A stretch of DNA of 64,000 bases from Spongilla lacustris (taxonomy: Eukaryota > Porifera > Demospongiae > Spongillida > Spongillidae), in NCBI GenBank assembly GCA_949361645.1, contig OX442431.1, positions 572,393-636,392 on the forward strand, in the 5' to 3' direction. A model generated the notes under the pieces. That model searched no databases. It was given only the letters and a program-made list of their open reading frames with translations, and was not told the origin of the DNA. This document shows positions 47,400 through 57,986 of this stretch, in pieces (positions within the stretch are counted from its first letter, which is position 1; each line of letters opens with the position of its first letter). Made by a program: the position numbers and the translations under genes.

Positions 47400-48900
47400 T
47401 TATTTCCATTTATATGAAGTGGCCTTCAAAATAAAAATAAAGTATTAGTGATTGGCCATAGGGAGGAGGGAGGGTAAATAAATAAAACCTGTGGATACCA
47501 AATATCTTGGCCTCCATACCACCTAGCCGCGCCCTAGCCACACCCATTTTAGATGTGAATGAATGGAGTGCATAAAGCTAGGGAGCCAACATCCTGGGCA
47601 TAAAGACATCCTGTTTTAATAACGCTGCCAATAACCATGATTGCAATTTCTTATTATTTCATTGTTATTAAAGTTTAGCCTGAAAAAGACTAGACAAATT
47701 AATTTGTAACCCTTTCCAGCTCCACTCTGGAAGGGGGAGTGGTCACGTCAATTGTGACAATGTATACATTAGTGTGGCGAGGGGGACACCTACAGAATTA
47801 CAAAGACACATTATCCCCCCTCCTGCCCCTCCCCCCTCCCCCTAATCCACAAATGCTCTTAAGAAGCTGTACAATTTTAATGGTGTCCCCATTTTGCCCC
47901 ACCCAATTGTGCTTATAGTAGTATTAAAGTTAATTATTTGTTCAGCCGCTTGGCATACATGTATTTCTTCATTCCCACAAACAACTATGACTAGCTCAGA
48001 AGAAGTTCAAAGTAAAATATCTGGGCATACATGTACAATGTCTATGTGCAGTCTTTGACTGCAAAACACCTTATCATAGTTATAATAGTTTGGCATTATA
48101 TTGTTGTAAGAAAAAAATCTTTTCAGAGGAACACGACTCTTGTATGCTGCTCAGCAAGGCATCAATGATTGGCCAATCTCAATGCAGTATTTGGAACCAT
48201 TTAAGCAGGTAGCTCAAAAGAAAAGCTGTAGGTCACCAAGGTTGAAACAGAAACTAATACCAGAGAAAGTCCAAAACTACTGATTCACTATATTTTCTAC
48301 TGTCACCTTTGCACGTGCATGTTTTCATTCCATTATGAAAATAACTTAATTGTTGATAATGCTAGCTGCTAACTGACTGGCCATTTTTGACCTCATAAAT
48401 CGCTAAGTGTATGTAATTATGGCAATTGAATTAGATATCATTGATTTTGTGGGTTCAGTTAAGAATCTTAAAAGAGGGGTGTCCTAAGGTGCCCCATTCC
48501 ATATACCTGGGCACTTCCTTTAAAACTCTGGAACTAAATACTGTTTCAGAGGTGGTTTGGAGGCTAACAGTGACCTTGGCTCAAGCCCTTCTGCTTTTGG
48601 TTATGGCAAATCTGTAAGGTACTTACCTCAGAAGGTGTGTTCGAAAAATCACCGCCGCCTAGTACATATAAACATCCTGAAAATGCGTACATGCATGGAT
48701 GAATGCATTAGGGCCGGGTGGGGGAGAGAAGAGGGGCAGTGGAGGAGATAGGAGGAGGGAGGAGAAAGCTAGTATGGTCTAGGTTTGCTGCCCATATCAT
48801 TATGGCAGGTTTAATTTCACTTCTGACAGCTAGGTAATGTTGACGTATTGTGTTCCACCTGCTAGCAATTAACCCCATTCCCACAATTCCATTCTGTCAC
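47400..48900. other. Gene-poor stretch
   Basis: AT-rich sequence; a purine-rich patch near 48720-48760. No supported gene. Confidence 0.5.
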
Positions 48901-48921
48901 TTTCATAGGATTGTCCAGCTC

Positions 48922-49005
48922 CACATGGCCTGCCACGCCCACCACATGGCCTGCCACGCCCACCACATCGCCTGCCACGCCCACTACATGGCCTGCCACT
49001 GCCAA
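48922..49005. repeat. 19-bp minisatellite
   Basis: Four copies of CATGGCCTGCCACGCCCAC. Confidence 0.9.
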
Positions 49006-49167
49006 CATCACAAGCAGCTGCAGTCCACATTTTCATTTTGTTTGTTTGTTAATTGTATACCTAGTTAATTTACAATAACAATTAATGTTAGTTAATTGAT
49101 GTTAGTTACTTTAAACACTTCACCAATTGTACTCAAGAGATGGCAGAATAAATTTGAAAGTGCAGAT

Positions 49168-49192
49168 TTGGGGGGGGGGGGGGGGGGGGGGG
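49168..49192. repeat. Poly-G tract
   Basis: About 24 consecutive G. Confidence 0.95.
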
Positions 49193-49689
49193 AAGGAGTG
49201 AAATCAGCAATGAGGGAGACCTGTGAAAAACAGCCTACTTCATCACAGAGCAGAACACTTTCTCTGTATTTTGGTACTTGCCATAGACACCTCTGCTATA
49301 AAGGTTAAAAGCAGTGGTTTCTCGCGCGCATATGGCAGAAATCGGCGGATACGTCTCTCCATATGGTTTCTGAACCGCCCTGAATTGGCTGGGAAAAAGG
49401 AAAATTGAAGGACGAAATAAGCGGTAAGAAGCCGGTAAGTGGGTTATACTGTCTTATACAAGATTTGGCCTTTTAACTACATGTACGTAACTGCTCCATT
49501 AGTTGACCTTGGCGGAGATTTATAGGGCTTTGAATCATGCAGATATTACATTCGAAATTGAATCACATGCTTCTATTAAACAGAGCTGAACTCTGCAGCC
49601 TCAGCCAGGTTGCTCAACGAGGGAATTTCCCTTTGCGGCCGCGCGGCAATCAGTAATTTCTAAGGTACTATCCATAATCACTATGTCTT

Positions 49690-50050
49690 TGCACCTGTAG
49701 AGTCCGTGTGCTGGTGACAGGTTCGTTTGCATCCACACGTGTGTAGATGTATCTGTGTGGGGTGTGTGCTAGCTGCTGTGCGATTGTTTTCTTAGTCCTG
49801 TTATCCTTTAATTTGTTGACAGACACAGCTGCACTGATGCATGTACAACGGGATGCCCTGAGGCACACAACATCGCCTAGGTAGGTGTGTTCTTTTACGA
49901 GATCTGTGTGCTAGCGCTGTGCGATTTGTTTTCATAATCCTGTTATCCATGCATGTACAACGGGATGCCCTGAGGCACACAACATCGCCTTAGTAGCTGT
50001 ATTCTTCTTTTACGAGATCTGTGCAGGCTGTATGTAAGTTGCCTCTGGCT
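49690..50050. repeat. Diverged copy of the 42.8-43.0 kb sequence plus a local duplication
   Basis: 49700-49790 (GTGTGCTGGTGACAGGTTCG, TTTGCATCCACACGTG) matches 42836-42915. ATGCATGTACAACGGGATGC CCTGAGGCACACAACATCGCCT occurs twice (about 49838 and 49948). Confidence 0.8.
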
Positions 50051-50311
50051 TGACTCACCATAGCAGCTGTACCTACATCCGCATTCATATATGAGGCTAT
50101 GCAAGCAACAGATATACTGTGACCTGTTACAGTAATGGTGGTTCAGGTTGATGTACATGTACGTCCACCTGACCTGACCTTCACGGCTGTTCTCTTTTCT
50201 AAAACAGCTAGTCTGTGAGCTCTGTCAATCTAATTGCAAGGGATAGGGTACCTCCCACCCCCCCCACCCCCATAGCTAACTGAACTGGCAGCTCTGTACA
50301 TGTGTGTAAAC

Positions 50312-50735
50312 ATAATGTTTAGGAGTGAGTACCTTCTGTGAGAAGTAATGCAATGTTTAGGAGTGAGTACCTTCTGTGAGAAGTAATGCAATGTTTAGGA
50401 GTGAGTACCTTCTGTGAGAAGTAATGCAATGTTTAGGAGTGAGTACCTTCTGTGAGAAGTAATGCAATGTTTAGGAGTGAGTACCTTCTGTGAGAAGTAA
50501 TGCAATGTTTAGGAGTGAGTACCTTCTGTGAGAAGTAATGCAATGATTAGGAGTGAGTACCTTCTGTGAGAAGTAATGCAATGTTTAGGAGTGTGTACCT
50601 TCTGTGAGAAGTAATGCAATGTTTAGGAGTGAGTACCTTCTGTGAGAAGTAATGCAATGTTTAGGAGTGAGTACCTTCTGTGAGAAGTAATGCAATGTTT
50701 AGGAGTGAGTACCTTCTGTGAGAAGTTGATGCAAT
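50312..50735. repeat. 38-bp minisatellite
   Basis: Eleven nearly identical copies of AATGCAATGTTTAGGAGTGA plus GTACCTTCTGTGAGAAGT. Confidence 0.96.
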
Positions 50736-50749
50736 GTTTACTTTTGCAT

Positions 50750-50854
50750 TGGGCAGTCATCAGATAACCTATCCCAGTCCTGCTCGTGCAGGCTTTTAAC
50801 TAAGTGGTCTACTACAATGCTTCACTTCCTATCTCCTTCCTACCTCAGGACTAT
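50750..50854 (-). repeat. Inverted copy of the 43.06-43.15 kb sequence
   Basis: CCAGTCCTGCTCGTGCAGGC TTTTAACTAAGTGGTCTACTAC... is the reverse complement of about 43060-43150, ending at the N run. Confidence 0.85.
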
Positions 50855-51054
50855 NNNNNNNNNNNNNNNNNNNNNNNNNNNNNNNNNNNNNNNNNNNNNN
50901 NNNNNNNNNNNNNNNNNNNNNNNNNNNNNNNNNNNNNNNNNNNNNNNNNNNNNNNNNNNNNNNNNNNNNNNNNNNNNNNNNNNNNNNNNNNNNNNNNNNN
51001 NNNNNNNNNNNNNNNNNNNNNNNNNNNNNNNNNNNNNNNNNNNNNNNNNNNNNN
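50855..51054. other. Assembly gap (200 N)
   Basis: Exactly 200 N, which suggests a placeholder-size scaffold gap; true distance, and even orientation of the flanks, may differ. Confidence 0.99.
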
Positions 51055-51617
51055 CCCCCTAAATCCGCCCCTGCTGTACATGTATACACAAAATGATTTT
51101 TTTTAAACGGATATACATTGTAATCCACATACCATGCATATTAGCATGTTTACAGAGTATTGAAATTACTCCTCATGAACATGGCTTCAGTTTGTTCTGT
51201 TAGAGTTCCTTTGTTTGGTTACAAGGAAAATTCCGCGTGATCATTACATGTCACACTGATGTCAGTGTGCATGGTTGTTTATGCACGGTGCCGCTCCATT
51301 CGGCTTTGATTGATGCAGGCTCAAACACATATTGGAGGACACACATGCACGTATAGACATGTTAATAATACGGGCCAATCTATTATTCAGATCAACTGAC
51401 CTGTTACAAAGTTTAGTTTGTACAACAAACGACTTGTTACTGAAACCAAAATGCTACGCTTGGTTTTGGACCACAAAAATTCTTGGTTTGGTCTTTATTA
51501 AGCCATCCACATCAGTTTTAAACAAATGTTTTAAATTTGCAGTGCATTTTAAAGGAGTAATTATAATCATATTAAAGAGAGGTGCTAGCTTATTTGAGGG
51601 GGAGGGGCAGCACTTAC

Positions 51618-52572
51618 TTAGGAAGCTTCTTATCACCCACGTGACTACTGAAGAAGTTGAGAACATGATTGTCTTGGGCTATGGATGGATCCTTACTCAC
51701 GAGGGTCTGATGGGAAGTAGACGAAAAATGCACCAATGGGTGGAAAGTGCGCAAGTATAGCCTTCTTACTTTGCAGTATTTATTGATGTTGTCCAACCTT
51801 GCTTCAGCAACCCTTTCAACATTACTTCGTCCAAAAATAATTCGGCCTGCAGTGGGAAACTTAATGAAAGTCTTGCAAGCCACTGATGCATGCATGGGGT
51901 TTAATATTGATCGAACTTCGTACGCCATGTTTGCGTCAGTGCCGGTACTACTTTTGTAATTCATCGTGAACATGCATGCAAGCTGTACATGGTATCTTTA
52001 TAGATGATGCAGTAGTATCCTATACTGAGGTTACAACATTACCGGTATTGTATTATAGAATCTAGCAAGACTGAAGTGCATGGTGCTATAACTTACTGGG
52101 TAATGGTGGAACTGTTTTCATGAGCTCCGGATACATCGACTTTAGTACTTCCTGCATGCACGCGCATGAGTATAATGCAACTTTATTTTGCAAACGTACA
52201 TATACGTATACCGGTACGTACGTGGAGAGAGAAGAAATCGTTGTAACGTCTGTAAATCTCGAACCTTTCGTTGTTACTCCACACCACCGTCACCACGAAA
52301 ACCTGCATTAGCACATGCAGGTGAATATTTCGCTCGAGTATTAGGTATATGGAATATAACTGATTCATGCATACTAAATTTTTCTTTTTTTGGTCTATAC
52401 TGCCGGTTATTTCATAGGCGTCGTAGCAGCCCATGTACCAAAACCGGCATCAACATATACAAACACATATGCTCACGTAATGTTTTGAAGGCATTTTCCT
52501 TTTCTCGTAGCCGGTCACTACGGCCGTAGCGATGTCTGGCCTACATTCGGCGTCAGGCGTAGCTTTCTGCAT
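51618..52572 (-). CDS. SH3PXD2 (Tks4/5)-like protein, PX-domain exons (partial)
   Basis: Four exons in phase: 52572-52477, 52302-52222, 51871-51770, 51706-51618. Together: YEKRKMPSKHYVFVVTVVWS, NNERFEIYRRYNDFFSLH, FPTAGRIIFGRSNVERVAEA, RLDNINKYCK, DNHVLNFFSSHVGDK. The KR..PSKHYVY/F...W and IYRRY..FF motifs, then GR..V..VA..RL..I..YC, match the PX domain of Tks5/SH3PXD2A and p47phox. PX domains bind phosphoinositides. The frame is open upstream to another Met near 52683, inside a copy of an inverted repeat. After the exon 4 donor (CCTAA|GTAAGT) no SH3 exons are visible before the assembly gap; an SH3 exon pair of the same family lies on the other strand at 54.65-54.91 kb. Partial or disrupted gene. 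Confidence 0.8.
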
Positions 52573-52817
52573 GCTCTTAAGCTTGTGAGGATTAACGTTG
52601 GAAATGGACCCTTTGCATGAAAGATCGGATGTACGATAAACGTCACGTCCGGAGTAAAAACCACAGCGGTTACCTAGAGACATCGTGTCACGTTCGCGGA
52701 CCTTTGCGTAATAAAATGGCAACGCTCTGAGTCATTCCTTCCCGCTCGGACAGTGATCCTTCGGCCGATCTACATGTACTTCCTGATCAAACTATGCTGC
52801 CAACAGTAAGCTTGACA

Positions 52818-52884
52818 GAGTCTGACATACCTGGAGCCTTTTAAAATGGACGGTTTTTAAAAGGCTCCTGGTATGTCAGACTCG
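52818..52884. repeat. Near-perfect palindrome
   Basis: AGTCTGACATACCTGGAGCC TTTTAAAA, a short loop, then its complement TTTTAAAAGGCTCCTGGTAT GTCAGACT, one bulged base. A short foldback insert next to the left arm of the larger inverted repeat. Confidence 0.85.
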
Positions 52885-53039
52885 GCCAAAGTGTCAAACT
52901 TACTTTTGGTACGTAGTTCAAAGCACCCCAGAAAATTAGAAATGTACGCAAAAATTTAAGACCACGTAACGGTACAATTTTTCCTTTTGTCAAGAGATCC
53001 TTAGCAAAGGAACTTATTGGTACGCTAAACATGCTTTAG

Positions 53040-54260
53040 CAGCCTTGTGTGTGTGGATTTTGTCAAAGATAATACCTTTGGGTACAGGCAACGTACGTAC
53101 CGCTCAAAACACGGCACCTTATTCGTCCAAAAACGTGCTTGGTATCCACTAAAACTCATTTATTAAACACTGCAGCGTTTATTATGACAGTTTCACGTGT
53201 TTTAGAGTAGGCGCAAGGTGTTTTCCAGATGGCGCCAAATTCCCTATTCAATAACCGCCATTTTCTCCCGTAGATTCATACTGCGTACATGTATTGCTGG
53301 GGCGTTGTTTTGAAGTACCAAAAATTATATACATACGATATCACAGAAGGTTTTCACTTTACCATTACATTCTTCAAGTACCATTTATATGAAAAGGATT
53401 GTTCTACTTTCCAGGGCACCACTACATCAAAACTAAGTCAAATATGTTGCAAGGGCAAGCGATACTGAAGTAAATAATAATTGAGATGTAATGTGTCTTG
53501 CCTCAGTACCATCGCCTTTGATTCATTCCATATTATTGTACCAAATATCACTCTGAGTTAAGCATTATTACTGAATAGACTAAAAAATCATCACTGACCC
53601 CCAGATGAGAGCTCTCTCCAAGAAAGTTTTTATGTCACCTCAATACAATAAAGAAAAAAACCATCAGTCGCAATATAATCTCAGGCTCAATATCTTAAGG
53701 AAAACTTTAAAGAAGTGGAAAGTCCCAAGTAGCGGCAAGTTTAAGGAAAATACTTCTGTTCTGGAAGCCACCAGTGATAGCTGACGAACTTGTTTCTGAT
53801 GCTGAGTGACTGGGTTGGGTTGATAAAGAGGTGATCTTGCATGAGTTTTGTTACCAGTTTTGACTTATCATATATTATGCTGTATCATGTACACATGTAT
53901 ATATAGAAGTGCCTAATCCTATATTTTGTCATGCATGGTCATGCAAATAAATTTTAATTGTATGCATACTAGCATAGCATAGTACCGGTAAGCAAAATCC
54001 GCTTTTGTAATATACTAAAAGCCTTTATAGGGTCAGAAATATAGTAAATTTACCGCGTTACATCGTTTGAAACCATAACCGTGCCAATTTTACATTTACC
54101 GCACCCATTGATTAGTATTGACTACCGCGTCTCTTTTTTTTTTTTGGTTATACAAAACGTTAATTATTGTTTGTAATATGAACGATATCTATACATATTT
54201 ACCACGCTCTTTCCAGCTATAACTTGAATATCTATTTTTAAAATTTGTGTAAACTACCTA
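53040..54260. other. Spacer between inverted-repeat arms
   Basis: AT-rich; I see no gene, RNA or tandem repeat. Confidence 0.5.
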
Positions 54261-54574
54261 CTGTTGGCAGCATTGTTTGATCAGAACTGGATCGGCCGAA
54301 GGATCAATGTCTGAGCGGGGAGGAATGACTCCGAGCGTTGCCATTTTATTACGCAAAGTCAGCGAACGTGACACGATGTCTCTAGGCAACCGCTGTGGTT
54401 TTTACTCCAGACGTGACGTTTATCGTACTTCCAATCTTTTCCAAGCCCTGTCATATATCATGAGCGCGATTGCGCATGCGCGTAGATACCAACTGTCCGA
54501 CAGGCCACCGAATACGATTTAACGCGATATCGACCAAGCTTCCTAAGTGCCGTACCCTCCAAGTGTCCGGACCT

Positions 54575-54611
<37 letters not shown>

Positions 54612-54649
54612 GTGCATGATGACGTAATCGATTAACCCGTCTTATGAGG

Positions 54650-54907
54650 CGCAGGGTCCTGACTCCTGAGCTTCAAAGCATAGATAATAGAGTATCCGCT
54701 ATGTTCAAAGCTGGTGACCTCATCACCGTGTTGGACAAAATGGAGGATGGTGAGTCCATACCTTTGGTGTAGAGAGGCTGAACATGCCATTGATGGTGTC
54801 TGCAGGCTGGTGGTTTGTTAGCACAAAGGAGATAGAGGGATGGGCTCCTTCATCTTATCTAGAGACTCTCTCCGGAGAAGATGAGCAGACCTCTATACCA
54901 AATCAAG
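54650..54907 (+). CDS. SH3 domain exons, SH3PXD2 (Tks)-like (partial)
   Basis: Two exons: about 54654-54749 and 54805-54907. They join as MFKAGDLITVLDKMED|GWWFVSTKEIEGWAPSSYLETL, the conserved ALYDY-to-SY half of an SH3 domain. The GWWFVST....GW.P..YLE string is that of the first SH3 of Tks4/Tks5. Preceding coding exons on this strand are not evident: upstream is only the right inverted-repeat arm and a poly-T. The downstream donor is AATCAAG|GTAGCT but I see no following exon in the next 800 bp. Its natural partner, a PX domain, is on the opposite strand 2 kb away. Confidence 0.7.
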
Positions 54908-55784
54908 GTAGCTATCCCTCCCCCAATTAATGTGGTAAACAATAGTAACCAACCAGTCTTTATTTATTTGTTCACTATTCATTATACTTGTACATGTATA
55001 TATGATTTTAAAAAGGGACCCGCTTTTAACGGGACTCCGCTTAGCTCTTTGTCATCGTCGAACAAGCAGTCAAAAACGACCAGTTTCATGTTTGTTAGAT
55101 GTCATAAAACCGCGTGGTTGTGGAGAACAAACACTTGTCTAAACTCGTACCCAGTCCCACCGTTGTACTTCTTCTTGACCACGCATAGGAACACTTTTAA
55201 GAAATGAAAATAACACCAGTAGCTTCAGAAGTCATTGGCATTCTCGCTTCAGTGGTCAAAAAGTATCGAGGCTACATTGTATATATCGGTGGTTGTGTTA
55301 GCAAATCACGTATATTTAAGCATCCTGTATCTGACAGGACTCAAAACGATCAAATAGTTTAGAACTTGGTCATATTTTGCTCCAGTAGTTGCATGTATAC
55401 ATGTAATCCAATGTGACACCTATATAGCTGTAATTAACCTGTGGCACGTATCCGGTTTGGGCACTAGCACTAAATATCATCGAGCCAGAACTAACCGGTG
55501 AGGGCATCACCAGAACCTCAAACCTAAACTAAACTTTAAAGAGGCAACGATACAACGAAATATTCATGAAGAGTGCAGAACGTCGGGACGATTGAATGCG
55601 ATTCCAAGAACGCACGACTGACAGCCAAACATGCTGCCGGAAAAAATGCTACCGTATGGGTAATAGGCTCGGAAAGCTACCAAACCCAATATAAATAGGT
55701 ACGTTCGAATTTGACTGAGTGCATGATAGATACAATGAGTACTTGGTTTAGATGTACATCAGTTGACCCTTATGTATCCACGTG

Positions 55785-56182
55785 ACTGAGAGAGGTCACT
55801 AGCCTCGTCCCCAGGCCCTGTTTTTTTTTTTTTAAAGTTACGGGGGACACTACCAGGGTCGAAGCGCGCATGCGCTAGTTTGTGGGGTAACCGTAATTTC
55901 CTTTTGGAAACCATTCCGTATACTCGTCTGATTTCGCGATGGCGTATGCTGCTCGCCTGATTTCGTTCGTTAAGACACGATAAAGAATAAGCCACGGCTT
56001 CTCGGAACTCAAGAGAATACACCATCGTGAAATCAGACGAGTATACGGAATGGTTTCCAAAAGGAAATTACGGTTACCCCAGGTATTCTGGGACAAACTA
56101 GCGCATGCGCGCTTCGACCCTGGCAGTCCTGTTTTTCCCCCCGTAACTTTAATAAAACAGGGCCTGGGGACGAGGCTAAGCA
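55785..56182. mobile_element. Foldback element (MITE-like), about 390 bp
   Basis: Left arm from about 55799 (CTAGCCTCGTCCCCAGGCCC TG ... AACTAGCGCATGCGCGC complement ... TGGTTTCCAAAAGGAAATTA complement) is repeated inverted to about 56178, arms about 150-170 bp with small indels. The centre includes TCGCGATGGCGTATGCTGCT. No ORF belonging to a transposase. Confidence 0.8.
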
Positions 56183-56529
56183 TACACGTACTTTGTACAT
56201 GCATAGAAAAAAATAGATGAATTTCTACATGATATTCGCGCTATTGATGCAATCAAAATCACAGAACCTTTCTTTTGTGATGCCTCTTACAACCACATAG
56301 GGAGGCTTGGTACTGTAATGGTAGGTGTGTGTAATGGCGGATGAGATACCTGCACACCCTTATCCATATGTACCCTACTCTTCCCCTTACCTACTACTAC
56401 CTACCCCTCCCAATACGTACCACTACCCCTACTATTACCCCTACTCCTCCCCTTACATACTACCATGGGCGCCCCCAGCATTTCTGGAAGGGTGGGGCCA
56501 AGATAGAGTAAGGGGGTGCCATTTGACAG

Positions 56530-57115
56530 CCAAATATTACTATGGAGGTGTTATTCGCTTTCGGACAGGTGATCAAGCTGCTCTCATCCAAGACATGGAG
56601 TGCTGCATACCTGCAGCCCATCGCAAACCAAAATGCCAACCTACAGTATGTTAGGCCAGTTATTATCCCAATTGGACATGGATGACAGGACAACCCATGA
56701 TCTGATGCTCAGAGCAGCCATTAAATTGGGTTTCTTCGGTCTCCTAAAGGTCAGTGAGTACACAGTGAGCGCCGTACAGCCAAGGACACCACCAGGCATG
56801 GGTACAACATGGTGGTGCGGATTGAGCAGTCCAAGATGGACCAGATGCGTTAAGGGTTCACGATCAAACACACTACAAGTCCTATCCACATCTCGCAATT
56901 AATGCAGAGGTACCTACATATAGATCAGGCAACTCTATTCGCAATGGAGCCATTGTTCTGACAGCTGCAGTCCATAGCCTAAGGATTGGGGCAGCAAAGG
57001 CAGCTGCCAGGAGTGATCTACCTAATGCTATGCCAACCATCAAGAACCTTGGAACTCAGACTGCACAATATACACCTGTCAGGGCCATCTGACACATCCC
57101 TCAGAAAGCGTAGCA
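56530..57115 (+). pseudogene. Decayed tyrosine recombinase (Crypton/DIRS-like)
   Basis: Shifting frames give DQAALIQDMECCIPAAHRKP, AAIKLGFFGLLKVSEYT, then KGFTIKHYKSYP and HSLRIGAAKAAARSDLPNAM, PTIKNLGTQTAQYTPV. GFFG.L..SE and HS.R.GAA...A..G......LG....Y match the two halves of the tyrosine recombinase catalytic core (R...HxxR...Y). At least two frameshifts or stops, so inactive. Flanked on the left by a C/T-rich tract (56360-56470) and on the right by (GATT)n. Confidence 0.65.
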
Positions 57116-57181
57116 GCACGGTAACATTTATGCCCTCACTTTTCACAAGCACTGTGTACTCCAGTGCCTGGAACCACCAAC

Positions 57182-57212
57182 CCATTGATTGATTGATTGA
57201 TTGATTGATTTA
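57182..57212. repeat. (GATT)n microsatellite
   Basis: Seven copies of GATT. Confidence 0.95.
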
Positions 57213-57214
57213 CA

Positions 57215-57986
57215 GGTACAAAAAGTACACTGAAGGTAAATAATGGCATGCACATGCACTTATATATTCCTTGCTAGAAATGATACACTTTACAAAAACT
57301 TGATAAGTCAATTCCCCACCCCCTTCCCAAGGGCTTCTACCCCAATAACTGCATGGTTTGGTATGCAATGGTAGTGCTTATCATTGGTCCCTGCCTCAGT
57401 GGGCAAACAAGACGTGAACTTGGGCAGTACTCTGCGGGATTTTACCCCAACAGCTAGAAAGCATCAGGCCAACTTTATATACTCAGTGGAAATGATTACA
57501 AGAACTACCATGTGATAATAATGGCATTGGAAATTTTTGATGTTGAGTTTTATCTCTGGAAGGTCCACCAATCACATGGCTCAGGCACAAATGCCTACCC
57601 AAATATCTGTGCAGCAGGGGAACCAAGATGACCATTGCAGTCTGAGGTGTATTCCTGAACTCCTTCAACCGGATCTGGGAGATCATTATCACCTGAACAG
57701 TGTACATCCCATTACCCTAAACGAATAGATCTATTTGGGTCCAGGGAGGAGTGTAATGTAGTATATTAGTGGACAATATTTAGAGTGCATACATGCATGC
57801 CCAGTAAACTAGCTAACTGGTGATTGTTTTGGTGCACTGACATTCTTATCAAATAATTTGCACTGCTACTACACTACACTAAACTACACATGATGCAAAT
57901 TATAACCAATGTATAGGCCTACATGTGTGCTCCTATGTGCAACTACATTCAGCACATGGGCGCACAAAAAAATCTAGTCAGCTCAG
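57215..57986. other. Intergenic stretch downstream of tyrosinase
   Basis: No supported gene, RNA or repeat array. Confidence 0.5.

Larger units (their letters stand above)
52610..54445. repeat. Inverted repeat flanking the PX/SH3 region
   Basis: About 52610-52800 and 54264-54440 are inverted copies at roughly 85-90% by eye (shared CGAACGTGACACGATGTCTC TAGG, TGTGGTTTTTACTCC, GACGTGACGTTTATCGTAC). Each may represent the promoter and first exon of one copy of the same gene. Confidence 0.8.
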
